Shown here: piece after piece, positions 26,241 through 33,822 of the stretch
Layout of the letters: each line of letters starts with the position of its first letter
How positions within the stretch are numbered: position 1 is the first letter of the stretch
Assembly (NCBI RefSeq): GCF_028747985.1
Contig: NZ_CP118108.1
Coordinates: 379,001 to 443,000 of the forward strand
Source: Paenibacillus urinalis
Lineage (GTDB): Bacteria > Bacillota > Bacilli > Paenibacillales > Paenibacillaceae
Length of the DNA: 64,000 bases
Direction: 5' to 3'
Made by a program: the position numbers and the translations under genes
Notes under the pieces: generated by a model
What the model saw: the letters and a program-made list of their open reading frames with translations, nothing else
Databases searched by the model: none
What the model was told of the DNA's origin: nothing

Positions 26241-26953
26241 TGATGCGGCTGTTGAATAGTGATCTTCTCAAGATACGAAAAAAAGGCTTATGGTTTCTCG
26301 TCTTTCTAGCTCCCATCGGGCTGGTTGCAATGAATGCCCTCAATTTTGGACTTCGTCTGGATTATTTGCAGGGATTGTACGGTGAAGAGGGAATGTGGGA
26401 TGGATTACTCTACAATTTCGAACCTTTTGTCCCCCTGGCCATTCTTCTTGGCGCTACCATTCTGAGCTCCATGCTGGCAGGGGTAGAGTATCAGCAGGGC
26501 TCCTGGAAGCAGCTGCTTGCTCTTCCCGTATCCAGATGGAAGGTGTATTTATCCAAGTTTTCTGTCATTTTGCTGCTGCTGCTGTGCTCATGTGTATTGC
26601 TGTACATTGGCGTTATTCTTCTTGGACTGGCCCTTGGATTCAATATGCATATTCCCTGGCTTGATCTGCTGAAGCTATGCTTTCTTCCGCTTGCAGCATC
26701 TTCGCCGATGATTGCACTCTTGTTTATGCTGACGATGACGTATGAGAATCAGGCCTTGTCTGTGACCATCGGGATTACACTTGCGATCATGGGCTTGTTC
26801 AGCGCCCAGCTTCCCGAATTTGTGCCGCTCTCCTGGCCGATGTTCAGCATTATGCTGCCGGATGGAGAGAAGCTGGCTTTATTCGGTCTTGGTCTTGGCG
26901 TAGTACTGCTTCTGGCCGGAATGTCGGTATTCGGTAAAAAGGAGGTGGCCTGA
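26237..26953 (+). CDS. ABC transporter permease, lantibiotic-immunity (LanE) type
   Basis: This 238-residue protein has about six hydrophobic segments and the ABC-2 pattern. The N-terminus (LLNSDLLKIRKKGLWFLVFLAPIG) is the one commonly seen in MutE/EpiE-type immunity permeases. The conserved YQQGSWKQLLALPVSRWKVYLSKF segment contacts the ATPase. It overlaps the ATPase gene by 4 bases, and the second permease starts 2 bases after its stop. Confidence 0.88.
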   Translation: MMMRLLNSDLLKIRKKGLWFLVFLAPIGLVAMNALNFGLRLDYLQGLYGEEGMWDGLLYNFEPFVPLAILLGATILSSMLAGVEYQQGSWKQLLALPVSRWKVYLSKFSVILLLLLCSCVLLYIGVILLGLALGFNMHIPWLDLLKLCFLPLAASSPMIALLFMLTMTYENQALSVTIGITLAIMGLFSAQLPEFVPLSWPMFSIMLPDGEKLALFGLGLGVVLLLAGMSVFGKKEVA

Positions 26954-26955
26954 CC

Positions 26956-27678
26956 ATGCGTGCATACTTGCGTCTCCTATCTGCGGAAAGACTAAAAATC
27001 ATGAAATCGTGGGTCTGGCTGCTGGTGCTCGTCAGTCCAGCCATTGCTCTGCTGTTAGGATTTATTGCGGAGCCAGCCGGTTATTGGGATCTGGTAGCTT
27101 CCCAGTCTACTTTTCATGCGATGCTGTTTCTTCCGATCTTCACTGGAATATTCGCTTCTTTTATCTGCAGGTTTGAGCATGCGGCGGGTGGCTGGAAGCA
27201 GGTATTAGTACTCCCGGTGAGCCGGTCCACTTTCTATGCAGCCAAGCTGACGGTCATCATGGTGTTAATTCTGGTCATCCAGCTGCTGCTCTTGCTCAGT
27301 TTGCTTGCGGCAGGTGCTTATCACGGGCTGAACAATGAAATTCCATGGGGGATGCTCCTGCAAAGTGTAGGTGCGGGGTGGCTGGCTGTACTGCCTCTTG
27401 CAGCACTGCAGCTGCTCGTATCCTTGATGTGGAGCAGCTTTGGTGCGCCGCTCGGCATTAATTTTATGCTGACGATCCCGAACCTGCTGATCGTGAACTC
27501 CAGCGACATTGCCCCGTATTATCCGTGGGCGCAGCCCTTCCTGCTCATGATGCCGAGAGAAGAATATAGTTTTGGTGCATTTATGGTGCCAATGTCAACC
27601 ATATTGCCTGTCGTATTGGGCAGTGCACTGTTCTTTATACTCCTTGGGGTCGTGTATTTCAGACGGAAGGAAATTTGA
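26956..27678 (+). CDS. ABC transporter permease, lantibiotic-immunity (LanG) type
   Basis: This 240-residue permease is a paralogue of the one before it, with the parallel segment AAGGWKQVLVLPVSRSTFYAAKL and about six hydrophobic stretches. The N-terminus (LRLLSAERLKIMKSWVWLLVLVSP) matches the LanG style. With the ATPase and the LanE-type gene it completes a three-part LanFEG-like exporter. No lantibiotic precursor or modification gene is present, so the system more likely protects against peptides made by others. Confidence 0.88.
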   Translation: MRAYLRLLSAERLKIMKSWVWLLVLVSPAIALLLGFIAEPAGYWDLVASQSTFHAMLFLPIFTGIFASFICRFEHAAGGWKQVLVLPVSRSTFYAAKLTVIMVLILVIQLLLLLSLLAAGAYHGLNNEIPWGMLLQSVGAGWLAVLPLAALQLLVSLMWSSFGAPLGINFMLTIPNLLIVNSSDIAPYYPWAQPFLLMMPREEYSFGAFMVPMSTILPVVLGSALFFILLGVVYFRRKEI

Positions 27679-27752
27679 CGATACTGTGGAATCGGTGAGC
27701 GAAGCGCTGCTGGAATTCATAGAGGGGATTTAACTGGTAGAGTTATAATCAA

Positions 27753-27796
27753 AACAGGGCTGCTATTCGCTAACCAGCGTAATAAGCAGCCCTGTA
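27753..27796 (+). terminator. Terminator between the ABC operon and lactate dehydrogenase
   Basis: ACAGGGCTGCT pairs with AGCAGCCCTGT with inner pairing around GCG. Converging transcripts end on both sides, but only short T stretches follow. Confidence 0.75.
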
Positions 27797-27827
27797 ATTT
27801 ATTCTGCACAGCTTCCAATCAAGTATT

Positions 27828-28796
27828 TTAGCGCATTGCGATATCGTCGATCGTTAAGTTGTTGATGTTGTTTCTAAGAACTTGGCAAGAGTGCTTGAAC
27901 TTGACCATTTCTTCCGAGCTCAGGTTTAATTCAAGCAGCTCCTTAATTCCGTCGCTGCCGATAATAGCCGGAACCCCGATGCACATGTCCGTCTCGCCGT
28001 ACTCACCGTCCAGAATCGCGGACACCGCTATGATCTTATGATCATCCGTTAGAATGGAACGGGTAATAAAAGCGATGGCGCTGCCAATGCCAAATTGGGT
28101 GGAGCCTTTGCGGGTGAAGATCTCCCAGCCTGCATCTCGGGTCTTGCGTGCAATATCCTCAAGATCCAGTGTTTTGAATCTCTCTTTATGCTGGTCAAGA
28201 ATATGCAGAATTGGCTTACCTCCAATTGTGACATGAGACCAGGCGACAAATTGGGATTCTCCATGCTCGCCAAGAGCATAGCCGTGAACGCTGCGCGGGT
28301 CGATCGAGAACACTTCGGACAGGATCGTCTTAAGCCTCGATGAGTCAATGGATGTGCCTGTGCCAATGACCTGATTCCGCGGCAGTCCGGACAGCTTCCA
28401 CACCAGATACGTAATAATGTCCACAGGATTCGCCGCAACGACAAATACACCGTTAAAGCCGCTTTCCATAATAGGCTGAACGATATCCTTCGTTATAATC
28501 TCAGCTTCTTCCAGAATATCAAGCCGGGTCTGACCAGGTTTGATATTAGCTCCTGCCGTCAGGACAATGACATCCATATCCTTGCAATCCGCATAAGTTC
28601 CAGCATGGACCTTGGTGCGCTGATACGTAAAATCCATGCTGTGGGACAAGTCGAGCGCTTGCCCAAACGCCTTCTCATAAGTGCGGCCAATGAGCATAAT
28701 TTCTCCTGCGATCGCCTGATTAATCATGGAATAAGCTGCGCTTGATCCGACAAGACCCGCTCCAACAATCGCCACTTTTCCTGTTCGATTTCGCAT
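27828..28796 (-). CDS. ldh: L-lactate dehydrogenase
   Basis: This 322-residue cytoplasmic enzyme interconverts pyruvate and L-lactate with NAD. The N-terminal cofactor motif [12 protein letters not shown] is present. The substrate-specificity position is glutamine ([10 protein letters not shown]), which marks lactate rather than malate dehydrogenase. The catalytic histidine is in GEHGES and the substrate arginine in [10 protein letters not shown]. The start is set at 28796 because GGGGG lies about 10 bases before it, 24 bases inside a longer frame. It is a single gene with its own promoter. No clear Rex operator was found. Confidence 0.92.
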   Translation of the reverse strand: MRNRTGKVAIVGAGLVGSSAAYSMINQAIAGEIMLIGRTYEKAFGQALDLSHSMDFTYQRTKVHAGTYADCKDMDVIVLTAGANIKPGQTRLDILEEAEIITKDIVQPIMESGFNGVFVVAANPVDIITYLVWKLSGLPRNQVIGTGTSIDSSRLKTILSEVFSIDPRSVHGYALGEHGESQFVAWSHVTIGGKPILHILDQHKERFKTLDLEDIARKTRDAGWEIFTRKGSTQFGIGSAIAFITRSILTDDHKIIAVSAILDGEYGETDMCIGVPAIIGSDGIKELLELNLSSEEMVKFKHSCQVLRNNINNLTIDDIAMR

Positions 28797-28844
28797 AATC
28801 TGCCTGCCCCCTGTCTCCATATCGTTATCATCCTATCATCTATA

Positions 28845-28872
28845 ATTGTATTTTATGCATATACCTATTCAA
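28845..28872 (-). promoter_or_regulatory. ldh: Promoter for lactate dehydrogenase
   Basis: On the minus strand TTGAAT and TACAAT are separated by 16 bases, ending 48 bases before the chosen start. Both are close to the sigma-A consensus. Confidence 0.5.
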
Positions 28873-29270
28873 CGTTACATAAGATAACATAATTTTCTCC
28901 TGAACAGCAATGGAAATTTAGGTTATAGGGCAAATCAAGTGAACATTTATTACAAATAGGTGACGTGGACTGAAAATTCTGCTTCATATTCCTTTGTAAA
29001 TTTATAGAATGTGTCGAAAGAACGTAGGGTAACGTCGTAATTCCACCCTGACAAAACTTCTTACGATACCACATTCTTAGAAGAAATATGCCAAAGGGAT
29101 TGAAGGGTAGAAAGGCGAATTGCTTATCTCACAGACAACTATTTCGCTGTGTCCGCCCTGATCAAGCGGAAGAAATAGTGCTGTTTCTTAAACAGGTAGT
29201 ATGAAGTTTGATTACTGTCGGCATACGTTAATGATTTATTAGACCCTAAAAAATTCGGGAGGGAATGATA
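28873..29270. other. Intergenic stretch with no gene seen
   Basis: About 400 bases between the lactate dehydrogenase promoter and the MerR-like gene. It holds one weak nested inverted repeat near 29113-29158 (GGCG with CGCC, CACAG with CTGTG), which may be chance. No convincing reading frame, RNA gene or operator was found. Confidence 0.5.
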
Positions 29271-29915
29271 ATGAATATGCATTTGAATATGAATGAAGCA
29301 GGAGCTACGACGGAAACGGCTAAGGAACTGGGGATCGGCGCAAGCACACTCCGCAAATATGCGGCTGCGCTGGAGGAGCATGGACATCGTTTTGAACGGG
29401 CTGCGAATAAATCGAGACTGTTCGGAACGCTTGAAATAGAGCGGATTAAGGAAATGATGAATTTGATGAGAGAGCAAAACCTGCCGCTGAATGATGCAGC
29501 TGTACTCGTTATGGAGCTGAATCATGAGATGGCTGCAGCGGCCAAGGATGGCTCGGATATAGAACAGACAAGTGCACACTCACCCCTCATTGAGCAGGAG
29601 AAGGTTCTCCAGAAGGCCGGAGTCGAGCAGGAGCAAGTTAAGCAGCTCAATTCGGAGTGGCAAATTCTGCAGGAACGCATGGCTGAGCTTGAACGTGAGC
29701 AAACGAAGCTGATGAAGCAGAATGAACAGCTGCAGGAGCAGGTAGAAGAACAGCGCTTATGGATCAAGGAGAAGCTGGATGAGGATCGAGACCGTCAGCT
29801 GATCACGAATTTGCGAAGCTATCAGGGGCGTAATCAGAAGCCAAAGCCCAAGCAGAGGGGACATTCACTGAGGATGTTGTTCGGATTGCTCCCAAAGAGT
29901 AGGAGGGAGGCGTGA
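29271..29915 (+). CDS. MerR-like DNA-binding protein with long coiled coil
   Basis: This 214-residue protein has an N-terminal MerR-type helix-turn-helix (ETAKELGIGASTLRKYAAALEEHGHRF) and a second helix pair to about residue 85. From about residue 110 to 185 it is a Glu/Gln/Lys-rich coiled coil (LQERMAELEREQTKLMKQN). It ends in a very basic tail (KPKPKQRGHS and RRE). The architecture resembles RacA-like chromosome-anchoring proteins and plasmid replication accessory proteins rather than small-molecule MerR regulators. The start at 29271 has GGGAGGG 7 bases upstream; an ATG 6 bases earlier lies too close to that site. It stands alone. The function is not known; DNA binding and self-association are the safe statements. 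Confidence 0.75.
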   Translation: MNMHLNMNEAGATTETAKELGIGASTLRKYAAALEEHGHRFERAANKSRLFGTLEIERIKEMMNLMREQNLPLNDAAVLVMELNHEMAAAAKDGSDIEQTSAHSPLIEQEKVLQKAGVEQEQVKQLNSEWQILQERMAELEREQTKLMKQNEQLQEQVEEQRLWIKEKLDEDRDRQLITNLRSYQGRNQKPKPKQRGHSLRMLFGLLPKSRREA

Positions 29916-30069
29916 TGATGATGCGAATATTCATCCACTCCACCCTGCATCAAAAAGTGACGAATCAAGATACAGGACCGCCTAAAGCATAGGAATTTGT
30001 TTTTATTTTTACAGTATTAGAGTTACAATAGAAAGGAGTGATTGATACTAGCGACAAGGAGAGCCATAA

Positions 30070-30816
30070 ATGATTATTTTGAAGAGCAAAGATGAAATAC
30101 AGTACATGAAGAAGGCTGGCGAGATTCTCGCTGCTTGCCATAGAGAGATTGCCGGGCTCATTCGCCCTGGCATTCAGACCCAAGAGATTGATGCATTTGC
30201 AGAGAGCTTCATGAAGAAGCATGGAGCGACTCCGGAGCAGAAGGGCTACAACGGTTATCCGTATGCGACCTGCGCTTCGGTTAATGATGTAATCTGCCAT
30301 GGGTTCCCTGGAAAATACGCGCTGAAGGACGGGGATATCGTAACGGTGGATATGGTCGTTAATCTAGACGGCTGGCTGGCGGATTCCGCTTGGTCTTATG
30401 CGGTAGGTAACGTATCCGAGCAGGCGCAGAAGCTGCTGGATGTGACCAAAGAATCCCTGTACAAGGGTATTGAAAAAGCCGTTCTTGGCAACCGGATCGG
30501 GGATATTTCCAACGCGATCCAGGTATATGCCGAGGGCGAAGGATTCTCGGTCGTTCGGGAATTCATTGGGCATGGGATCGGTCAGGATATGCATGAAGAG
30601 CCCCAAGTGCCTCATTATGGACCCGCCGGACGCGGACCGCGTCTGAAGGAAGGCATGGTCATTACGATTGAGCCGATGCTGAATGTCGGCACCTTCCGCA
30701 GCAAGCTGGACAGTGACGGATGGACAGCCCGTACACAGGACGGCGAATTGTCTGCACAGTACGAGCATACGATTGCCATTACAGCAGACGGCCCGGTTAT
30801 TCTAACCGAGCAATAA
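30070..30816 (+). CDS. map: Type I methionine aminopeptidase (YflG-like)
   Basis: This 248-residue metalloenzyme removes the initiator methionine from new proteins. The metal ligands are visible in order: Asp in VDMVVNLDGW, Asp in LADSAW, His in FIGHGIGQDMHE, Glu in ITIEPMLN and Glu in YEHTIAI. The length and the absence of ribosomal-operon neighbours suggest the second, stand-alone copy that many Bacillales carry next to the main one. ACAAGGAG lies before the ATG. A strong terminator follows. Confidence 0.93.
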   Translation: MIILKSKDEIQYMKKAGEILAACHREIAGLIRPGIQTQEIDAFAESFMKKHGATPEQKGYNGYPYATCASVNDVICHGFPGKYALKDGDIVTVDMVVNLDGWLADSAWSYAVGNVSEQAQKLLDVTKESLYKGIEKAVLGNRIGDISNAIQVYAEGEGFSVVREFIGHGIGQDMHEEPQVPHYGPAGRGPRLKEGMVITIEPMLNVGTFRSKLDSDGWTARTQDGELSAQYEHTIAITADGPVILTEQ

Positions 30817-30885
30817 GAAGAATGACCTGCAGCAGGGAAGCTTGCTGCCCCCAAGATCATTCAAGGCCATACGGCCGCATAAATA

Positions 30886-30938
30886 GAGAGCAGCGTTCCT
30901 TCTATCCTCCATATGAAGGGATGCTGCTCTTTATTATT
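30886..30938 (+). terminator. Terminator after methionine aminopeptidase
   Basis: AGAGCAGCGTTCCTTC pairs fully (two G-T pairs) with GAAGGGATGCTGCTCT around a 12-base loop, followed by TTATTATTT. Confidence 0.88.
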
Positions 30939-30961
30939 TGGAAGGAGTATCTCTCTAATAC

Positions 30962-31012
30962 AAAAGCTCAGCACAAGCAGGAGAAAATTCATCCTTTGTA
31001 CTGAGCTTTTTG
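30962..31012 (-). terminator. Terminator after the CcdC-like gene
   Basis: AAAAGCTCAG pairs with CTGAGCTTTT with inner ACAAG/CTTTGT pairing. T runs flank it on both strands; it lies 62 bases past the minus-strand stop. Confidence 0.75.
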
Positions 31013-31073
31013 AAATGAAATGAATCATAGTTGATCGAATGAGCCTGTTACCTCACGATGAATACATACATCG

Positions 31074-31574
31074 TTACTGCTTAGCTGAAGGTTCAAAGGA
31101 CGAACCGAAGGTTTCGTTGTAATGCTTCAGCATATACAGTCTCCAGTGGAGCAGCATGCCGAAGGCTAGAATGAAGAAGACGGCTCCTGTCTGCACAACG
31201 GATATATACTGATAAACGACTTCATGCAGCACAAGTCTGACGATCAGAAGACCGACCAGAATGAACATGAAGCTCTTCGAGCTGGTAACAAAGACCGCTC
31301 CGTCTCTAACTTCAAACTTGGTGCTCTTGATCAGCGGATACGAGAAGATAAACCAGCCGACCAGAAACGCAATGAGTGCCCACAGCCATGGAATATGCGT
31401 GTCCGGCACAACAAACATAAGAAATCCCGTGCTCATGCCGAGCGGCGGAATAATGATTCTTTTCTTGTTAATTGGCCGATTGGCGGCCTTCATACGGATA
31501 AAGATAGCGCTCACAGCAATAAAGATCATACCGACTGTTGCTGCGATCTGGAGAAATGAGGAGTTTATAGCCAC
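31074..31574 (-). CDS. CcdC-family membrane protein
   Basis: This 166-residue integral membrane protein has about five hydrophobic helices, from residue 8 (LQIAATVGMIFIAVSAIFI) to residue 150. The central IIPPLGMSTGFLMFVVP and the FSYPLIKSTKFEV region match the CcdC/DUF1453 family. In Bacillus subtilis CcdC lies beside cytochrome c maturation genes, but it is not essential for that process. The start is GTG with AGAGAGG 8 bases upstream. It stands alone here, without cytochrome genes. A role in the membrane is all that can be supported. Confidence 0.8.
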   Translation of the reverse strand: MAINSSFLQIAATVGMIFIAVSAIFIRMKAANRPINKKRIIIPPLGMSTGFLMFVVPDTHIPWLWALIAFLVGWFIFSYPLIKSTKFEVRDGAVFVTSSKSFMFILVGLLIVRLVLHEVVYQYISVVQTGAVFFILAFGMLLHWRLYMLKHYNETFGSSFEPSAKQ

Positions 31575-31847
31575 GTACAGGACCTCTCTCTAATTGGAAA
31601 TCATTTTTCATTAGTATATCATAATTCCCTAGAAATACTGTAAGTATATCCCGTGAAATATAAGAGTTATATAGAACGAGATCTAATCGAGAATACGTTG
31701 TTGTAGGAATTTGTAGAAAATTATCGAATGATCAAGAACTTTTCTTCCAATTTGCGGAAACAGGTCATATACTAGGAGAGTACTTCTATATTTTGATGAA
31801 GCAGGCCTCTACGTATATATACTTTCTATTAAAGGGGGAAAAGAGAA

Positions 31848-32969
31848 GTGAGACCAAGGGAATGGAAGCTCAAAGCAGGACTTGCGATTTTGGTTGGTGT
31901 ATTGCTGCTTCTCACTTTCCCCTGGATTCAATGGAGAGCGGCCCCGAGCCGGGTTATTGATGTTGTGATTGTAGATAAGACCGTTCCGGACATTACATAC
32001 CGTGAGCATAAAGGCTTGACCTGGCTGCTCAATCAGCAGAAGGTTGTGGATCATAACGGAGCGGGATACGCATATGATGAATCTTATTATGGATACCATC
32101 CTCACAAAGTCGGAGATGAACGAATGAGGCGTTTGCCTGCTACACTTCGCGGAACCGATCTGATCTATCTTGCAGACTCCTATGGCATCTATGAATCTGT
32201 ACGTTCGCAGGAAGAAAGGGAGGAGCAAATCGAGCAGCTGGTGTACGGCGGCATGAATTTGACAGATGTCCAAAAAATTCAGGCTGCTGCTATGACAGGA
32301 ACAACAATTATTGCTGAACACAGTATACTGGCAGCCCCAACAGCAGAATCTGTCAGCAGGCAGCTGCAGAAGATGCTGGGTGTGGAATGGAAGGGCTGGG
32401 CAGGGAAATTTTATGAGAATTTATCAACAGAAGTGCCCCTCCATATCATGGAGAATTATACAGGACAGACAGGCAAGGAATGGTCCTACAGCGGCACAGG
32501 GATGGTACTCGTTCATCATGAAGGGGAGGTCATTGTGCTCGATAGACAAGATCTAAGGGAGCCGGGCATGTCCATCTCCTTCTCCAAAGAAAACAGTGAT
32601 AAATACAATGTTGAAAGATCAGCCCGCTATCATCAATGGTTTGAGGTTGTTACTCCCAAGCCAGGCACGGAGACTGTAGCGGATTATAAGCTCGAATTAA
32701 CAAGCTCCGGTTCGGAGAAGCTGAGAACAGCGGGAGTCCCTGCGCAGTTTCCGGCCATTATTCATAAGGAGCAGAAATCGCATCAATCTTATTATTTTGC
32801 GGGTGATTTTGCAGAGCGAACAGTCTCTCCCTTCATGGTTCAATATAAAGGCTGGGATCAGTTTGTGGGCCTCTTTGTGCCTAATTCCAGCCCGAATGCT
32901 TTTTATTGGAATATCTATATTCCGTTGATGAAGACGATTTTGTCTGATATTGAGAGTAACCGGGTTTGA
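31848..32969 (+). CDS. Orphan membrane-anchored extracytoplasmic protein
   Basis: I do not recognise this 373-residue protein. A basic N-terminus (MRPREWKLK) and one hydrophobic segment (residues 10-27) make a signal anchor, so nearly all of it lies outside the membrane. The outer part starts with a Rossmann-like strand (VIDVVIVDKTVP), then HKGLTWLLNQ, an aspartate/tyrosine-rich stretch, DLIYLADSYG and later MTGTTIIAEHSILAAPT, which together look like a class I glutamine-amidotransferase-type fold without an evident catalytic cysteine. The start is GTG with AAAGGGGG about 13 bases upstream. A terminator follows, so it is a one-gene unit. The fold idea is tentative and no function is claimed. 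Confidence 0.7.
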   Translation: MRPREWKLKAGLAILVGVLLLLTFPWIQWRAAPSRVIDVVIVDKTVPDITYREHKGLTWLLNQQKVVDHNGAGYAYDESYYGYHPHKVGDERMRRLPATLRGTDLIYLADSYGIYESVRSQEEREEQIEQLVYGGMNLTDVQKIQAAAMTGTTIIAEHSILAAPTAESVSRQLQKMLGVEWKGWAGKFYENLSTEVPLHIMENYTGQTGKEWSYSGTGMVLVHHEGEVIVLDRQDLREPGMSISFSKENSDKYNVERSARYHQWFEVVTPKPGTETVADYKLELTSSGSEKLRTAGVPAQFPAIIHKEQKSHQSYYFAGDFAERTVSPFMVQYKGWDQFVGLFVPNSSPNAFYWNIYIPLMKTILSDIESNRV

Positions 32970-32990
32970 TCGATATGAAATTTGACAAAG

Positions 32991-33034
32991 AAGAGTCTAT
33001 ACAGATCCATAAGAATCTGTGGACTCTTTTTATT
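32991..33034 (+). terminator. Terminator after the orphan membrane-anchored protein
   Basis: AAGAGTC pairs with GACTCTT and ACAGAT with ATCTGT, followed by TTTTTATTT. Confidence 0.87.
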
Positions 33035-33059
33035 TGTAAGTATTGGATTGGATGTAAAC

Positions 33060-33088
33060 TTGACAAACAAAACTGTTATCAATAGAAT
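33060..33088 (+). promoter_or_regulatory. Promoter for the Rrf2-family gene
   Basis: TTGACA and TAGAAT are separated by exactly 17 bases, an almost ideal sigma-A promoter. A long leader of about 140 bases follows before the start codon. Confidence 0.75.
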
Positions 33089-33095
33089 AACAGTT
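33071..33095. promoter_or_regulatory. Perfect dyad over the Rrf2 promoter, likely operator
   Basis: AACTGTTAT and ATAACAGTT are perfect 9-base inverted repeats separated by 7 bases. The dyad covers the spacer and the whole -10 box, so a bound protein would block polymerase. The downstream gene encodes a repressor-type protein, so autoregulation is the simplest reading. Confidence 0.7.
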
Positions 33096-33233
33096 GCTGG
33101 GAAGTGCGTTTATCTTAACTTATGATATATACGAAGGATGAGTCCGAGATTTATAGACGATTTCAGGGCATAACTAAATGATAAAGAAACGGGAGACAGG
33201 AAGCTTTGAGCGCTAATACAGGAGGTCAGGGTA

Positions 33234-33671
33234 ATGAACAGTGAGTTCACGATTGCAGTGCATTGCCTGTTGTTTTTGGGTATCCGTGAAGGACGCATAG
33301 CAAATAGCGAGGACATTGCAGAGAGTGTATCGACGCATCCTGCCAGAGTACGCAAAGTGCTTAGTGTGCTGCGCAAGCATCAGTATGTAATGACAAAGGA
33401 AGGGGCTCACGGCGGTTATATGCTGAACAGCAAGCCGGATGAAGTGAGACTTGGTGATTTGTATCGCTTGTTTGCGTTAGGATCCTTTGGGCCTCATTGG
33501 CGTTCGGGGGATGAGGACTCCAGCTGCATGGTATCCTCTAATATCAAGGATGTCATGGGTACCATATATCATGACGGAGAGCACGTGGTGGAGCAATATC
33601 TGGACAGCATTACCCTTGCGGAAGTGAAGCATCGCTTGGAGGATAGATGGAAGAATAGAGATTTAACCTAA
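33234..33671 (+). CDS. Rrf2-family transcriptional regulator
   Basis: This 145-residue winged-helix protein has the Rrf2 N-terminus (FTIAVHCLLFLGIREG), the recognition helix in THPARVRKVLSVLRKHQYV and the wing GAHGGYMLNSKPDEV. Only one cysteine is visible (SSCMVSS), so an NsrR- or IscR-type iron-sulfur cluster with three cysteines is unlikely. YwnA-like regulators of Bacillus are the nearest type. AGGAGG lies 9 bases before the ATG. It is a single-gene unit between two terminators, with a perfect dyad over its promoter. Confidence 0.88.
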   Translation: MNSEFTIAVHCLLFLGIREGRIANSEDIAESVSTHPARVRKVLSVLRKHQYVMTKEGAHGGYMLNSKPDEVRLGDLYRLFALGSFGPHWRSGDEDSSCMVSSNIKDVMGTIYHDGEHVVEQYLDSITLAEVKHRLEDRWKNRDLT

Positions 33672-33687
33672 GCCTATGGTTTATGAA

Positions 33688-33717
33688 AGATCCGGTCGGG
33701 TACCGGGTCTTTTTTTA
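33688..33717 (+). terminator. Terminator after the Rrf2 gene
   Basis: A short stem of GATCCGGT and ACCGGGTC (one G-T pair) with a 5-base loop is followed by seven Ts. Confidence 0.88.
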
Positions 33718-33822
33718 TTTTCCATTAATAGTACTCAGAAGGATTATTTTACCTTAAAATGGATTTTAATATACAATGAAAGCAGCTGCTATTCCGCATT
33801 CTTAAAATAGAGGAAGTGACCT

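Noticed and set aside
27000..27830. Possible lantibiotic precursor gene near the LanFEG-like exporter
   Set aside because: No small frame with a ribosome site and a Cys/Ser/Thr-rich core was seen around the operon, nor any modification enzyme.
28821..29264. Possible Rex operator or small gene near lactate dehydrogenase
   Set aside because: No TTGTGA-type inverted repeat was found, and short frames there lack start signals.
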